64,000 nt of DNA from Streptomyces sp. NBC_00223 (GCF_036199905.1 NZ_CP108109.1:1488001-1552000), one strand, 5' to 3'; shown: positions 1-9,728, numbered from the stretch's first letter. Numbers and translations are program-made. The notes: generated from the letters alone by a model not told the origin.

Positions 1-498
1 CAGCGCCGCTGGACCAAGGAGTTCGGCAAGGGCGCCCCGCACGGTCTGGCGCTCAGCCGGCAGGGTGTGCCGACGTACGCGCGCAACGAGGACGCGGCCC
101 GCGGCGGCTATGTCCTGGCCGAGGCCGAGGGCGGTCCGGCCCAGGTGATCCTGATCGGCACCGGCTCCGAGGTGCAGCTGGCCGTCGGCGCGCGCGAGCA
201 GCTGCAGGCCGCAGGCGTGCCGACCCGCGTGGTGTCGATGCCGTGCGTGGAGTGGTTCGAGCAGCAGGACCAGGAGTACCGGGAGAGCGTGCTGACCCCC
301 TCGGTCAAGGCGCGGGTGTCCGTCGAGGCCGGTATCGGCCTGACCTGGCACCGCTATGTCGGGGACGCCGGACGCATCGTCAGCCTGGAGCACTTCGGTG
401 CCTCGGCGGACGCCAAGGTGCTCTTCCGTGAGTTCGGGTTCACCGCGGAAGCGGTGGCCGCCGCGGCGCGGGAATCTCTCGCCGCCGCAGACCGCTGA
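1..498 (+). CDS. tkt: Transketolase, C-terminal part (5' end outside window)
   Basis: The reading frame is open from base 1 to the TGA at 496-498 and gives about 165 residues, so the gene is cut by the window edge. The visible part is the C-terminal transketolase domain: [12 protein letters not shown], then GGYVL and the [13 protein letters not shown] strand, ending in a helix rich in alanine. Transketolase moves two-carbon ketol units between sugar phosphates in the cytoplasm, using thiamine diphosphate. The TPP-binding and pyrimidine domains lie upstream of the window. It is followed 34 bp later by tal on the same strand, the usual actinobacterial order tkt-tal-zwf-opcA-pgl. Identification is secure; the paralog number cannot be judged. 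Confidence 0.95.
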   Translation, partial: QRRWTKEFGKGAPHGLALSRQGVPTYARNEDAARGGYVLAEAEGGPAQVILIGTGSEVQLAVGAREQLQAAGVPTRVVSMPCVEWFEQQDQEYRESVLTPSVKARVSVEAGIGLTWHRYVGDAGRIVSLEHFGASADAKVLFREFGFTAEAVAAAARESLAAADR

Positions 499-532
499 CG
501 CAGACACACGACAATCAGGAGATGCAATTCCC

Positions 533-1651
533 ATGACAGACGCACTCAAGCGCCTCTCCGATGAAGGCGTGGCGATCTGGCTGGACGACCTGTCGCGCAA
601 GCGCATCACGTCCGGCAACCTGGCCGAGCTCATCGACGAGCAGCACGTGGTGGGTGTGACCACCAATCCGTCGATCTTCCAGAAGGCGATCTCCCAGGGC
701 GACGGCTACGACGGCCAGCTCGAAGACCTCGCGGCGCGCCGGCTCACCGTCGAGGAGGCGCTGCGGATGATCACCACCGCGGACGTCCGCGACGCCGCCG
801 ACATCCTGCGCCCGGTGTACGACGCCTCCGATCACCAGGACGGCCGGGTCTCCATCGAGGTCGACCCGCGGCTGGCCCACAACACCAAGGCCACCGTCGC
901 CGAGGCCAAGCAGCTGGCCTGGCTGGTGGACCGCCCCAACACCCTGATCAAGATCCCGGCGACCAAGGCCGGTCTGCCCGCGATCACCGAGGTCATCGGC
1001 CGGGGCATCAGCGTCAATGTCACGCTGATCTTCTCCCTGGAGCGCTACCGCGGGGTGATGGACGCCTATCTGTCCGGCCTGGAGAAGGCCAAGGCGGCCG
1101 GGATCGACCTGTCCGAGATCCACTCCGTGGCCTCGTTCTTCGTCTCCCGCGTGGACACCGAGATCGACAAGCGCCTGGAGAAGATCGGCTCCGAGCAGGC
1201 CAAGGCCCTCAAGGGCAAGGCCGCGCTCGCCAACGCGCGGCTGGCCTACGAGGCGTACGAGGAGGTCTTCTCCTCCGACCGCTGGACCGCCCTGGAGCGG
1301 GCCGGCGCCAACAAGCAGCGCCCGCTGTGGGCCTCGACCGGCGTCAAGGACCCGTCGTACCCGGACACCCTGTACGTCACCGAGCTGGTCGCGCCGAACA
1401 CGGTGAACACCATGCCCGAGGCCACCCTGGACGCCACCGCCGACCACGGCGAGATCACCGGCGACACCGTACGCGGCACGTACGACCAGTCCCGGGCCGA
1501 GCTGGCCGCGCTGGCGGCGCTCGGCATCTCGTACGACGACGTGGTGCAGGTGCTGGAGGACGAGGGCGTCGAGAAGTTCGAGGCGGCCTGGAACGAGCTG
1601 CTGGACTCCACCAAGGCGGAACTCGAACGGCTCGCCCCCTCGGAGGCGTGA
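533..1651 (+). CDS. tal: Transaldolase
   Basis: A 372-residue transaldolase that transfers a dihydroxyacetone unit between sugar phosphates in the non-oxidative pentose phosphate pathway. The frame stays open upstream into tkt, but the start chosen is the ATG at 533, preceded by a purine-rich site (CAGGAGA, 516-522) and giving [22 protein letters not shown] near residue 42 and TLIKIPAT near residue 140 are the family signatures; Lys140 is the predicted Schiff-base lysine. The length fits the long actinobacterial transaldolase type. The stop TGA lies one base before the GTG of zwf, so the two are probably translated together. Confidence 0.97.
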   Translation: MTDALKRLSDEGVAIWLDDLSRKRITSGNLAELIDEQHVVGVTTNPSIFQKAISQGDGYDGQLEDLAARRLTVEEALRMITTADVRDAADILRPVYDASDHQDGRVSIEVDPRLAHNTKATVAEAKQLAWLVDRPNTLIKIPATKAGLPAITEVIGRGISVNVTLIFSLERYRGVMDAYLSGLEKAKAAGIDLSEIHSVASFFVSRVDTEIDKRLEKIGSEQAKALKGKAALANARLAYEAYEEVFSSDRWTALERAGANKQRPLWASTGVKDPSYPDTLYVTELVAPNTVNTMPEATLDATADHGEITGDTVRGTYDQSRAELAALAALGISYDDVVQVLEDEGVEKFEAAWNELLDSTKAELERLAPSEA

Positions 1652-1652
1652 G

Positions 1653-3200
1653 GTGACCACCGAGAATCCGGCCAACGTCGCCGAGAACCCGCTGCGCGAC
1701 CCGCTCGACCGGCGGCTGCCGCGGATCGCGGGGCCCTCGGGCCTGGTCATCTTCGGCGTGACGGGTGACCTGTCCCGCAAGAAGCTCATGCCCGCGGTCT
1801 ACGACCTGGCCAACCGCGGTCTGCTGCCGCCGGGCTTCGCGCTGGTCGGCTTCGCCCGCCGCCAGTGGGAGGACGAGGACTTCGCGCAGGAGGTGCACGA
1901 CTCCGTCAAGGAGCACGCGCGCACCCCCTTCCGCGAGGAGGTGTGGCAGCAGCTCGCCGAGGGCTGCCGCTTCGTGCCGGGCAACTTCGACGACGACGCC
2001 GCGTTCGAAACGCTCAAGGAGACCATCCAGGATCTGGACAAGGTCCGCGGCACCGGCGGCAACTTCGCCTTCTACCTGTCCGTACCGCCGAAGTTCTTCC
2101 CCAACGTGGTGCAGCAGCTCAAGAAGCACGGGCTGTCGCAGGGCAACGGGGACTCCTGGCGGCGCGCGGTCATCGAGAAGCCGTTCGGCCACGACCTGGC
2201 CAGCGCCCAGCAGCTCAACCAGCTGGTGCACGACGTCTTCCCGCCCAACGAGGTCTTCCGGATCGACCACTACCTGGGCAAGGAGACGGTGCAGAACATC
2301 CTGGCGCTGCGCTTCGCCAACACGATGTTCGAGCCGATCTGGAACCGGTCGTACGTCGACCATGTGCAGATCACCATGGCCGAGGACATCGGCATCGGCG
2401 GCCGGGCCGGGTACTACGACGGCATCGGCGCGGCCCGTGACGTCATCCAGAACCACCTGATCCAGCTGCTGGCGCTGACCGCGATGGAGGAGCCCGGCTC
2501 CTTCCACCCCAAGGCGCTCACCGCCGAGAAGCTCAAGGTCCTGGGCGCCGTCGTGCTCCCCGAGGACCTGGGCGCCCACACCGTGCGCGGGCAGTACGCG
2601 CACGCCTGGCAGGGCGGCGAGGAGGTGCTCGGCTACCTGGAGGAGGACGGGATCAACCCCAACTCCAAGACCGACACCTACGCGGCGGTGAAGCTGGAGA
2701 TCAACAACCGCCGCTGGGCGGGCGTGCCGTTCTATCTGCGGACCGGCAAGCGGCTCGGCCGCCGGGTCACCGAGATCGCGGTGGTCTTCAAGCGGGCCCC
2801 GTATCTGCCCTTCGAGTCCGGCGCCACCGATGAGCTGGGCGAGAACGCCCTGGTCATCCGGGTGCAGCCGGACGAGGGCGTCACGGTGCGCTTCGGTTCG
2901 AAGGTGCCCGGCACCTCCTCGATGGAGGTACGGGACGTCACGATGGACTTCGCGTACGGCGAGTCCTTCACCGAATCCAGCCCGGAGGCGTACGAACGGC
3001 TCATCCTCGATGTGCTGCTCGGCGACGCCAACCTCTTCCCGCGCCACCAGGAGGTCGAGCTGTCCTGGACCATCCTCGACCCCGTCGAGCGGTACTGGGA
3101 CAAGCACGGCAAGCCCGCGCAGTACGCGTCCGGCACCTGGGGACCGGCCGAGGCGGACGAGATGCTCGCACGAGACGGCAGGAGCTGGCGCCGGCCATGA
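1653..3200 (+). CDS. zwf: Glucose-6-phosphate 1-dehydrogenase
   Basis: A 515-residue enzyme that oxidises glucose 6-phosphate to 6-phosphogluconolactone with NADP, the entry step of the oxidative pentose phosphate pathway. The dinucleotide-binding motif GVTGDLSRKK sits at residues 35-44 and the substrate-binding signature RIDHYLGKE begins at residue 203. The GTG start follows a GGAGG site (1642-1646) inside the end of tal. The 3' end overlaps the ATG of opcA by four bases (ATGA), which implies translational coupling to its assembly factor. Length is normal for the family. Confidence 0.98.
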   Translation: MTTENPANVAENPLRDPLDRRLPRIAGPSGLVIFGVTGDLSRKKLMPAVYDLANRGLLPPGFALVGFARRQWEDEDFAQEVHDSVKEHARTPFREEVWQQLAEGCRFVPGNFDDDAAFETLKETIQDLDKVRGTGGNFAFYLSVPPKFFPNVVQQLKKHGLSQGNGDSWRRAVIEKPFGHDLASAQQLNQLVHDVFPPNEVFRIDHYLGKETVQNILALRFANTMFEPIWNRSYVDHVQITMAEDIGIGGRAGYYDGIGAARDVIQNHLIQLLALTAMEEPGSFHPKALTAEKLKVLGAVVLPEDLGAHTVRGQYAHAWQGGEEVLGYLEEDGINPNSKTDTYAAVKLEINNRRWAGVPFYLRTGKRLGRRVTEIAVVFKRAPYLPFESGATDELGENALVIRVQPDEGVTVRFGSKVPGTSSMEVRDVTMDFAYGESFTESSPEAYERLILDVLLGDANLFPRHQEVELSWTILDPVERYWDKHGKPAQYASGTWGPAEADEMLARDGRSWRRP

Positions 3201-4270
3201 AGATCGATCTGACGGACACCACGTCATCGCGTATCAACGCCGGGCTGATCCACGCCCGGCGGGCCACCGGCACCCCGGCCGTCGGGATGGTGCTCACCCT
3301 GGTCATCGTCACCGACGAGGGCAGCGCCTACGACGCGCTGAAGGCGGCCGGCGAGGCGTCGCGCGAGCACCCCTCGCGGATCCTCGTGGTCATCAAGCGG
3401 CCCGGCCGCTCGCCGCGGGACAAGGCGCTGGCCCGGCTCGACGCCGAGGTGCTGGTCGGAGCGGAGGCGGGCACCGGCGAGACGGTCGTGCTGCGCATGC
3501 ACGGCGAGCTGGCCAACCACGCCGAGTCCGTGGTGCTGCCGCTGCTGCTGCCGGACGCCCCCGTGGTCGTCTGGTGGCCGGAGGACGGCCCGGAGAACCC
3601 CTCGCTCGACCCGCTGGGCAGCCTCGGGCAGCGCCGGATCACCGACGCCTCGGCCTCGGAGGACCCGGTCGGCGCGCTCGGGCAGCGGGCGGCCACGTAC
3701 GCGCCCGGCGACACGGACCTGGCCTGGACCCGGATCACCCCGTGGCGCTCGATGCTGGCGGCCGCGCTCGACCAGAAGCACTCGTCCATCACGAGCGCTT
3801 CGGTCGAGGGCGAGGCGTACAACCCGAGCACGGAGCTGCTGGCCCTGTGGCTGGCGGACCGGCTGGGGGTGCCGGTGGAGCGCAAGGTCTCCGGCGGGCC
3901 CGGGATCACCGGGGCGCGGCTGTACACCGCGGACGGCGACATCTGCCTGGACCGGCCGAACGGCGCGCTGGCCGAGCTGGCGATGCCGGGGCAGCCGGAC
4001 CGGCATGTCGCGCTCAAGCGGCGGGAGACCTCCGAGCTGATCGCGGAGGAGCTGCGGCGGCTCGACCCGGACGACATCTACCGGTCGACGGTGCAGTTCG
4101 GGGTCAAGCACCTGGTGGACAGCACGGGTCAGGCGACCGGGCAGCACACCGGGGGCAACACCGGTGACGGTTCCGGGGAGCCGGTGCCCTCGGCGGCGGC
4201 CAAGAAGGCGTCTCCGGCCACGGCGAAGAAGGCCCCGGCTGCCCCGGCGAAGAAGGCCGCGGACAAGTGA
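3197..4270 (+). CDS. opcA: Glucose-6-phosphate dehydrogenase assembly protein OpcA
   Basis: A 357-residue OpcA homologue. In actinobacteria and cyanobacteria OpcA promotes assembly or activation of Zwf, and here the gene directly follows zwf with a 4-base overlap. The N-terminal MKIDLTDTTSSRINAGL and the central VVWWPEDGPENPS segments are typical of the family. The last 25 or so residues form an Ala/Lys/Pro tail with three KK pairs (AAKKASP, TAKKAP, PAKKAAD) that looks disordered and strongly basic; it is not needed for the family assignment and resembles the tail of UvrA in this window. The stop overlaps the GTG of pgl. Confidence 0.95.
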   Translation: MKIDLTDTTSSRINAGLIHARRATGTPAVGMVLTLVIVTDEGSAYDALKAAGEASREHPSRILVVIKRPGRSPRDKALARLDAEVLVGAEAGTGETVVLRMHGELANHAESVVLPLLLPDAPVVVWWPEDGPENPSLDPLGSLGQRRITDASASEDPVGALGQRAATYAPGDTDLAWTRITPWRSMLAAALDQKHSSITSASVEGEAYNPSTELLALWLADRLGVPVERKVSGGPGITGARLYTADGDICLDRPNGALAELAMPGQPDRHVALKRRETSELIAEELRRLDPDDIYRSTVQFGVKHLVDSTGQATGQHTGGNTGDGSGEPVPSAAAKKASPATAKKAPAAPAKKAADK

Positions 4271-5046
4271 GTACGCCGCAGGTGGTCGTCCACCGGGACA
4301 AGGAACTGATGGCGCGCGCCGCGGCGGCCAGGCTGATCACGAAGATCGTGGACGCCCAGGCCGCCCGGGGCTCCGCCTCGGTCGTGCTGACCGGTGGGCG
4401 CAACGGCAACGGGCTGCTCGCGGCCCTCGCCGAGGCGCCCGCGCGGGACGCGGTGGACTGGAGCCGGCTGGATCTGTGGTGGGGCGACGAGAGGTTCCTC
4501 CCGGAGGGGGACCCCGAGCGCAACGTCACGCAGGCCCGGGAGGCGCTGCTGGACTCGGTGCCGGTCGATCCGGCGCGGGTCCATGTGATGGGGGCGTCCG
4601 GCGGGGAATACGTGTCCGCCGACGCGGCGGCCGAGGCGTACGCGGCGGAGCTGGCGGCCGCGGCCGGGCCCGAGGACCACGGGCCGGTGCCGACGTTCGA
4701 CGTGCTGCTGCTGGGGGTGGGGCCGGACGCGCATGTGGCCTCGCTCTTCCCCGAGTATCCCGGGGTGCGGGAGTCCGTACGGACGGTGGTGGGCGTCCAC
4801 GGGTCGCCGAAGCCGCCGCCCACACGGGTGTCGCTGACGCTGCCGGCGATTCGGGCGGCGCGGGAAGTGTGGCTGCTCGCGGCGGGCGCGGACAAGGCCG
4901 GGGCGGTGGCGCTCGCGCTGTCGGCGCCGGGTGAGTTGCAGGCGCCGGCGTCCGGGGCGTACGGGCGGGCCCGTACACTCTGGCTCCTCGACGCGGCGGC
5001 CGCCGCCCACCTCCCCCCACAGCTCTACCCCCCGTCCTCGTCCTAG
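4267..5046 (+). CDS. pgl: 6-phosphogluconolactonase (DevB/Pgl type)
   Basis: A 259-residue lactonase that hydrolyses 6-phosphogluconolactone, the product of Zwf, to 6-phosphogluconate. The GTG start overlaps the opcA stop (GTGA). The VVLTGGRNGNGLL loop near residue 38, the LDLWWGDERFLP segment near residue 69, and the LLLGVGPDAHVASLFP segment near residue 150 match the NagB/RpiA/Pgl fold. It is the last gene of the operon: a strong hairpin lies immediately downstream, and the next gene, pgi, is convergent. Confidence 0.96.
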   Translation: MSTPQVVVHRDKELMARAAAARLITKIVDAQAARGSASVVLTGGRNGNGLLAALAEAPARDAVDWSRLDLWWGDERFLPEGDPERNVTQAREALLDSVPVDPARVHVMGASGGEYVSADAAAEAYAAELAAAAGPEDHGPVPTFDVLLLGVGPDAHVASLFPEYPGVRESVRTVVGVHGSPKPPPTRVSLTLPAIRAAREVWLLAAGADKAGAVALALSAPGELQAPASGAYGRARTLWLLDAAAAAHLPPQLYPPSSS

Positions 5047-5070
5047 GCCCCACCGGGCCCGGGGAGCGTT

Positions 5071-5105
5071 GAGGGGGCCGGGGGACTTTGTCCCCCGGCC
5101 CCCTC
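5071..5105. terminator. Bidirectional terminator between pgl and pgi
   Basis: A perfect inverted repeat: GAGGGGGCCGGGGGA at 5071-5085 pairs with its exact complement at 5091-5105, and a further C-G pair closes a TTT loop. It lies between two convergent genes (pgl + and pgi -), so it probably ends transcripts from both sides. There is no long U-tract, as is usual for Streptomyces terminators. Confidence 0.85.
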
Positions 5106-5127
5106 ATGGGTGAGGCCCCCGCGGGGG

Positions 5128-6786
5128 CTACGCGCCGCGGAGGGCGCGGTACTTCGCGACCAGGGCTCGCGTGGACGCGTCGAGCCCCGGCACGTCCGCC
5201 CCTTCGCTGAGCGCGGGCTCGATCCGCTTCGCGAGCACCTTCCCGAGTTCGACCCCCCACTGGTCGAACGAGTCGATGTTCCACACAGCCCCCTGTACGA
5301 ACACCTTGTGCTCGTACAGCGCCACCAACTGCCCCAGCACGGACGGCGTCAGCTCGGACGCGAGGATCGTGGTCGTCGGGTGGTTCCCCCGGAACGTCTT
5401 GTGCGGGACCAGTTCCTCCGGAACCCCCTCCGCCCGTACCTCGTCCGGCGTCTTGCCGAAGGCCAACGCCTGCGTCTGCGCGAAGAAGTTCGCCATCAGC
5501 AGGTCGTGCTGCCCGGCCAGCGGCCCGAGTTCGGCGATCGGCCGGGCGAACCCGATGAAGTCCGCCGGGACGACCTTCGTCCCCTGGTGGAGCAACTGGT
5601 AGTACGCGTGCTGCCCGTTGGTCCCGGGCGTCCCCCACACCACCGGCCCGGTCTGCCAGTGCACCGGATTGCCCTCGCGGTCCACGGACTTGCCGTTGGA
5701 CTCCATGTCCAGCTGCTGCAAGTACGCCGTGAACCGGCTCAGATAGTGGCTGTAGGGCAGCACCGCGTGCGACTGCGCGTCGTGGAAGCCGCCGTACCAG
5801 ATGCCGAGCAGACCGAGCAGCAGCGGCACGTTCTCCTCGGGCGGCGCCGTCCTGAAGTGCTCGTCCACCAAGTGGAATCCGGCGAGCATCTCCCGGAACC
5901 GCTCCGGCCCGATCGCGATCATCAGCGAGAGGCCGATCGCGGAGTCGTACGAGTAGCGCCCGCCGACCCAGTCCCAGAACTCGAACATGTTCTGCGTGTC
6001 GATGCCGAAGTCGGCGACCTTCTCCGCGTTCGTGGACAGCGCGACGAAGTGCTTGGCCACCGCCTCGTCCCCGGCGCCGAGTTGGCCCAGCAGCCAGCGC
6101 CGCGCGGCCGTGGCGTTGGTGATCGTCTCGATCGTGGTGAAGGTCTTGGACGCGATGATGAAGAGCGTCTCGGCCGCGTCCAGGTCGCGTACCGCCTCGT
6201 GCAGGTCCGCGCCGTCCACGTTGGAGACGAAACGGACCGTCAGCCCGCGGTCGGTGTACGCGCGCAGCACGTCGTAGGCCATCGCGGGGCCGAGGTCGGA
6301 GCCGCCGATGCCGATGTTGACGACATTGCGGATGCGCTTGCCGGTGTGCCCGGTCCACTCGCCGGAGCGGACCCGGTCGGTGAAGACCGCCATCTTGGCG
6401 AGCACCGCGTGCACGGCCGGTACGACGTCCTGCCCGTCCAGGGTGATCGTCGCCGACCGGGGAGCGCGCAGCGCGGTGTGCAGCACCGCGCGGTCCTCGG
6501 TGACGTTGATCCGCGCACCGCGGAACATCGCGTCCCGCAGCTCGAACACCCCGGTGGCCGCAGCCAGTTCGCGGAGCAGCCGCAGCGTCTCGTCGGTGAC
6601 GAGCTGCTTGGAGTAGTCCAGGTGGAGGTCACCGACCTGGAAGGTGTAGCGGCCGGCCCGTCCGGGGTCGCGGTCGAACAGCTCCCGCAGGCCGACGTCC
6701 GCCAGCTCCGCCCGGTGCTTGGCGAGCGCGTGCCACTCGGGACGCTGGTCGAGCCGGGTGGAGCTCTGCGCGTTCGTTTCGGACAT
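5128..6786 (-). CDS. pgi: Glucose-6-phosphate isomerase
   Basis: A 552-residue isomerase interconverting glucose 6-phosphate and fructose 6-phosphate, linking the pentose phosphate operon to glycolysis. The sequence has [15 protein letters not shown], the [10 protein letters not shown] signature and HFVALSTN in the expected order, and full family length. The ATG at 6786 is preceded on the minus strand by a GGACGAGGAGA stretch suitable as a ribosome binding site. The upstream space to the SIS gene is only 81 bp, so it may be transcribed from its own short promoter or read through from the SIS gene. Confidence 0.97.
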   Translation of the reverse strand: MSETNAQSSTRLDQRPEWHALAKHRAELADVGLRELFDRDPGRAGRYTFQVGDLHLDYSKQLVTDETLRLLRELAAATGVFELRDAMFRGARINVTEDRAVLHTALRAPRSATITLDGQDVVPAVHAVLAKMAVFTDRVRSGEWTGHTGKRIRNVVNIGIGGSDLGPAMAYDVLRAYTDRGLTVRFVSNVDGADLHEAVRDLDAAETLFIIASKTFTTIETITNATAARRWLLGQLGAGDEAVAKHFVALSTNAEKVADFGIDTQNMFEFWDWVGGRYSYDSAIGLSLMIAIGPERFREMLAGFHLVDEHFRTAPPEENVPLLLGLLGIWYGGFHDAQSHAVLPYSHYLSRFTAYLQQLDMESNGKSVDREGNPVHWQTGPVVWGTPGTNGQHAYYQLLHQGTKVVPADFIGFARPIAELGPLAGQHDLLMANFFAQTQALAFGKTPDEVRAEGVPEELVPHKTFRGNHPTTTILASELTPSVLGQLVALYEHKVFVQGAVWNIDSFDQWGVELGKVLAKRIEPALSEGADVPGLDASTRALVAKYRALRGA

Positions 6787-6867
6787 CAGTCCACATCTCC
6801 TCGTCCTAGTGCGACACCAAACTAATTGATGGCGCGGCAGAACGAGATCTCATGGCCCGCCGGTTGC

Positions 6868-7632
6868 TCAGAAGCCCCCGCGGTGCAGCCGCCCGGCGTA
6901 GTGCTCCTCCAGGACTGCGTTGCGCTCGAAGCCGCCGGGGAGGTTGGCGGAGATGTAGACCGGCGCCTTCTCGCCCTCGGCGGTGAGCAGGCCGACGGAC
7001 TCGGCGACGACCATCTGGACCAGCAGCGCCGAAGTGAGGGTGGAGACCCCGCACAGGGCGCCGCCGTCGGGCAGCGGGAGCAGCGCGTCGCCGGCCGGGG
7101 CGCAGTTGTCGAGTACGGCGTCGGCGAGGTCGGCCAGCCGCTTGCCGCTGGGGTGCAGCGCGGGCACGGCGTGGGTGTGGGTGAGCGAGGTCAGGGCGAT
7201 CAGCGGGTGCCCGGCCGCCTTGACGTGCAGGGCCATGTCGACCACGGAGTTGTTGACGCCGGAGTTGGAGACGATGACGAACAGGTCCTGGGGGCGGGGC
7301 TTGGCCAGGTCGTACAGCCGCCGGGCCAGGCCAGGGGAGCGCTCCAGCAGCGGGTCGTCGAGCACCGAGCGGTCCTCGCCGCCGCGCAGCACCAGATCGG
7401 CCAGCCCGATCCGGTTGGTGGGAATCAGACCGCCGGCCCGGCCGACGATCTCCAGCACGGTGGCCTGGGAGTGGCCGGTGCCGAAGCCGTGGATCACCCC
7501 GTCGGCGGCCACGCAGTCCGCGAAGAGCCGGGCGGCGGCGGCCACCGACTCCTGGTTGGCCTCGACGGCCCGGTCGACTGCGGCCCGTGCCTCCCCGGCG
7601 AACCGGGCGGCGCTGAGCTGTGTTTCGGTCAT
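6868..7632 (-). CDS. SIS-domain phosphosugar-binding protein (UPF0309-like)
   Basis: A 254-residue single SIS-domain protein. GFGTGHS at about residues 49-55 and the later FVIVSNSGVNNSVVD segment form the phosphosugar-binding loops. The overall sequence resembles the UPF0309 group rather than classical MurQ, which is longer. It sits downstream of a BadF/BcrAD-type sugar kinase on the same strand and next to an RpiR/MurR regulator, so a role in amino-sugar phosphate metabolism is an inference from context. No substrate can be read from the sequence. A purine-rich site (AAAGGGG on the minus strand) precedes the ATG. Confidence 0.85.
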   Translation of the reverse strand: MTETQLSAARFAGEARAAVDRAVEANQESVAAAARLFADCVAADGVIHGFGTGHSQATVLEIVGRAGGLIPTNRIGLADLVLRGGEDRSVLDDPLLERSPGLARRLYDLAKPRPQDLFVIVSNSGVNNSVVDMALHVKAAGHPLIALTSLTHTHAVPALHPSGKRLADLADAVLDNCAPAGDALLPLPDGGALCGVSTLTSALLVQMVVAESVGLLTAEGEKAPVYISANLPGGFERNAVLEEHYAGRLHRGGF

Positions 7633-7668
7633 GACCGGGCCCCTTTGCGGCAGTGCTGCGACAGTGAC

Positions 7669-7703
7669 GATCTTCGGCGAAGATCTTCGGTTGATTCAAC
7701 CGA
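7669..7703. promoter_or_regulatory. Two adjacent perfect palindromes upstream of the SIS gene
   Basis: Two odd-centred perfect palindromes lie side by side in the 143-bp gap between the kinase and SIS genes: GATCTTCGGCGAAGATC (7669-7685) and TCGGTTGATTCAACCGA (7687-7703). A related half-site TTGAACCGACC follows near 7728-7738. The GGTTGAT half also recurs at 8809-8815 in the divergent kinase/regulator promoter region. The arrangement suggests operators, most simply for the neighbouring RpiR/MurR-type regulator, but binding is not shown. Confidence 0.5.
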
Positions 7704-7775
7704 CCTCATGGCACTTCGATGAAACATTGAACCGACCCACGTCGTCAAGAGGCCCGGCGGCGGGTGCGGGAGGGC

Positions 7776-8801
7776 TCACAGCAGCAGTCGGCGGGCGATG
7801 GCGGCCGCGCCCGCGGCGCCGTCCGGCACCGGGAAGATCCGCAGCTCCAGGGCGGCGAGCCGGTCGGTGACACGGGCGAGCAGCGGCCCGCCGGGGCCGA
7901 GCAGCCCGCCGGTGGCCACCAGCGGCTCGCCGGGGTGCGGCCGCAGCGCCCGTACGGAATCGGCGAGCAGCCCGGCGGCCTCGTCGAGCAGCCGCAGGGC
8001 CACCTCGTCGCCCTCCCCGGCCGCCGTGACGACCAGCGGGCTGATCAGGGCGAGCCGTACCGGCAGTTGGGTGTAGGCGTGGGCCACCACGGTTTCGGCG
8101 AGGTCGGCGCGGGTGCCCGCGTCCGAGAGCGGCCCGACGGCGGGGGCGCCGGCGCCCAGATAGTGCGCCGCGACCTTGTCGACCAGGCCGGTCCAGGGCC
8201 CGCGCCGGTCCAGGGCCTCCAGGGCGGCCCTGACCGCGCGGTTGCCGAGCCAGAAGCCGCTGCCCTCGTCGCCCAGCAGCCAGCCGTGGCCGTCGACCGC
8301 GGCCGCGCGGCGGCGGCCGGTGAGCCGGGTGGCGATGGCGCCGGTGCCGGCGATGAGCACCAGCCCGTCCACGGGGGCGCCGGGCGCGGACGCCAGCGCG
8401 ATCTCGGTGTCGCCGCCGACGCCCACGGCCGCTCCGGTGATCCCGTGGGCGGCCAGGGCGTCGCGCACGCAGGACAGCGCCAGGCCGTGGCCGCGCTCGT
8501 CGCCCAGGCCGGGCGCGGCACCGGCGAAGCCGCCGTACGCCGCCGCCACCCGCCCCCGTACGCCCTCCGGCACCGCCCGCAGCGCCTGTCCCACCGCGTC
8601 GGTCAGATGCGCGGTCAGGTCGGCGCGGCCCACGCTCAGCGCGTTGCCGGGCCCACCGGCGCCGCGGCCGAGCACGGCGGCCGCCTCACTGTCGCTGTCG
8701 CCGTCACCGCCGCCGGTCGCCATCAGCAGGGCCCTGGTACGTGTGCCGCCCGCGTCGATACCGATCACCCACGGTTGGCTGTAGATTTCATTCATCGACA
8801 C
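7776..8801 (-). CDS. BadF/BadG/BcrA/BcrD-type sugar kinase (N-acetylglucosamine kinase-like)
   Basis: A 341-residue member of the acetate and sugar kinase/Hsp70/actin fold. The phosphate-1 loop GIDAGGTRTRALL begins near residue 14 and the VLIAGTGAIA and GWLLGDEGSGFWLG motifs follow, a pattern seen in N-acetylglucosamine kinases and MurK-like enzymes. It probably phosphorylates an amino sugar in the cytoplasm. The start could be the GTG at 8801 or the ATG at 8795; no clear ribosome binding site decides between them. It is divergent from the RpiR regulator, with 54 bp between the starts, and upstream of the SIS gene, suggesting one regulated unit. Confidence 0.88.
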   Translation of the reverse strand: MSMNEIYSQPWVIGIDAGGTRTRALLMATGGGDGDSDSEAAAVLGRGAGGPGNALSVGRADLTAHLTDAVGQALRAVPEGVRGRVAAAYGGFAGAAPGLGDERGHGLALSCVRDALAAHGITGAAVGVGGDTEIALASAPGAPVDGLVLIAGTGAIATRLTGRRRAAAVDGHGWLLGDEGSGFWLGNRAVRAALEALDRRGPWTGLVDKVAAHYLGAGAPAVGPLSDAGTRADLAETVVAHAYTQLPVRLALISPLVVTAAGEGDEVALRLLDEAAGLLADSVRALRPHPGEPLVATGGLLGPGGPLLARVTDRLAALELRIFPVPDGAAGAAAIARRLLL

Positions 8802-8855
8802 GCATGGTGGTTGATGGATTCACCGGCGCACAAGCCCTGACGAGACGAGTCGTCA

Positions 8856-9728
8856 ATGATCACCGCACTGATCCGCTCGGAACTCCCCCGGATGTCCGGC
8901 TCCCTGCGCAAGGTGGGCGAACTGGTCCTGGCCGACCCGGTCGCGGCCACCCACGGCTCGGCGGCCGAGCTGGGCCGCCGCACCGGGACCTCCCAGGCCA
9001 CCGTGACCCGCTTCTGCCGGGCGCTGGGCCTGGACTCGTATCAGCATCTGCTGATCGAGCTGGCGCAGGAGCAGGGGCGCAGCGAGGCCGAGCCCAGGAC
9101 CGCCGCGCTGGGGCCGAGGATCGGCCCCGACGACGATCTGGAGAAGGTGATCGCGGTGGTCGCAGAGGCCGATCTGCGGGCCTTGCGGCACACCGCCGAC
9201 CTCCTGGACCGCGAGGCGCTGGAAAGGGCCGCACAGGCCCTCGCGGGCGCCCGCAGGATCGATGTGTACGGCGTCGGCGGCTCGGGGATCGTCGCTCACG
9301 AGACACAGGCCCGGCTCTTCGGGATCGGCTGCGCGGCCCACGCCTGGACCGAGGTGCACGCCGCGGAGACCTCGGCGGCCCTGCTGACGCCCTCGGACGC
9401 GGTGGTGGCCGTCTCGCACTCGGGCACGACCCGGGAGGTGCTGGAGCCGCTGCGGCTGGCCGCGGAGCGCGGCGCGGTCACCGTGGCCGTCACCGGCGAT
9501 CCGCGCTCGCCCGTCGCGCAGGCGGCCGACGTGCGGCTGACGTCCTTCTCGGGCGAGACCAGCTTCCGGCGCGGCAACTTCGGCACCCGCCACTCGGTGC
9601 TGCTGATCGTGGACTGTCTGTACGCGCGAGTCGCCCAGCTCACCTACGAGCGGGCCACTGCCTCCATCGCGCTGACCTCCCACATCGCGGACGGCCACAC
9701 GGCCCGGCCGCGCCGCCGCGGGATCTAG
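8856..9728 (+). CDS. MurR/RpiR family transcriptional regulator
   Basis: A 290-residue regulator with the RpiR N-terminal helix-turn-helix (about residues 1-77; AAELGRRTGTSQATVTRFCRALG) and a C-terminal SIS domain (about 120-260; DVYGVGGSGI, VAVSHSGTT). Family members sense sugar phosphates and repress or activate adjacent sugar catabolic genes. Here it is divergent from the kinase and so is the likely regulator of the kinase and SIS genes. Its TAG stop (9726-9728) overlaps the TAG stop of convergent rbpA, leaving no room for a terminator between them. Confidence 0.92.
   Translation: MITALIRSELPRMSGSLRKVGELVLADPVAATHGSAAELGRRTGTSQATVTRFCRALGLDSYQHLLIELAQEQGRSEAEPRTAALGPRIGPDDDLEKVIAVVAEADLRALRHTADLLDREALERAAQALAGARRIDVYGVGGSGIVAHETQARLFGIGCAAHAWTEVHAAETSAALLTPSDAVVAVSHSGTTREVLEPLRLAAERGAVTVAVTGDPRSPVAQAADVRLTSFSGETSFRRGNFGTRHSVLLIVDCLYARVAQLTYERATASIALTSHIADGHTARPRRRGI

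Noticed and set aside
515..3227. Long minus-strand open frames antisense to tal and zwf
   Set aside because: They are complementary to genes with clear family signatures and are Arg/Gly/Val-rich mirror frames.
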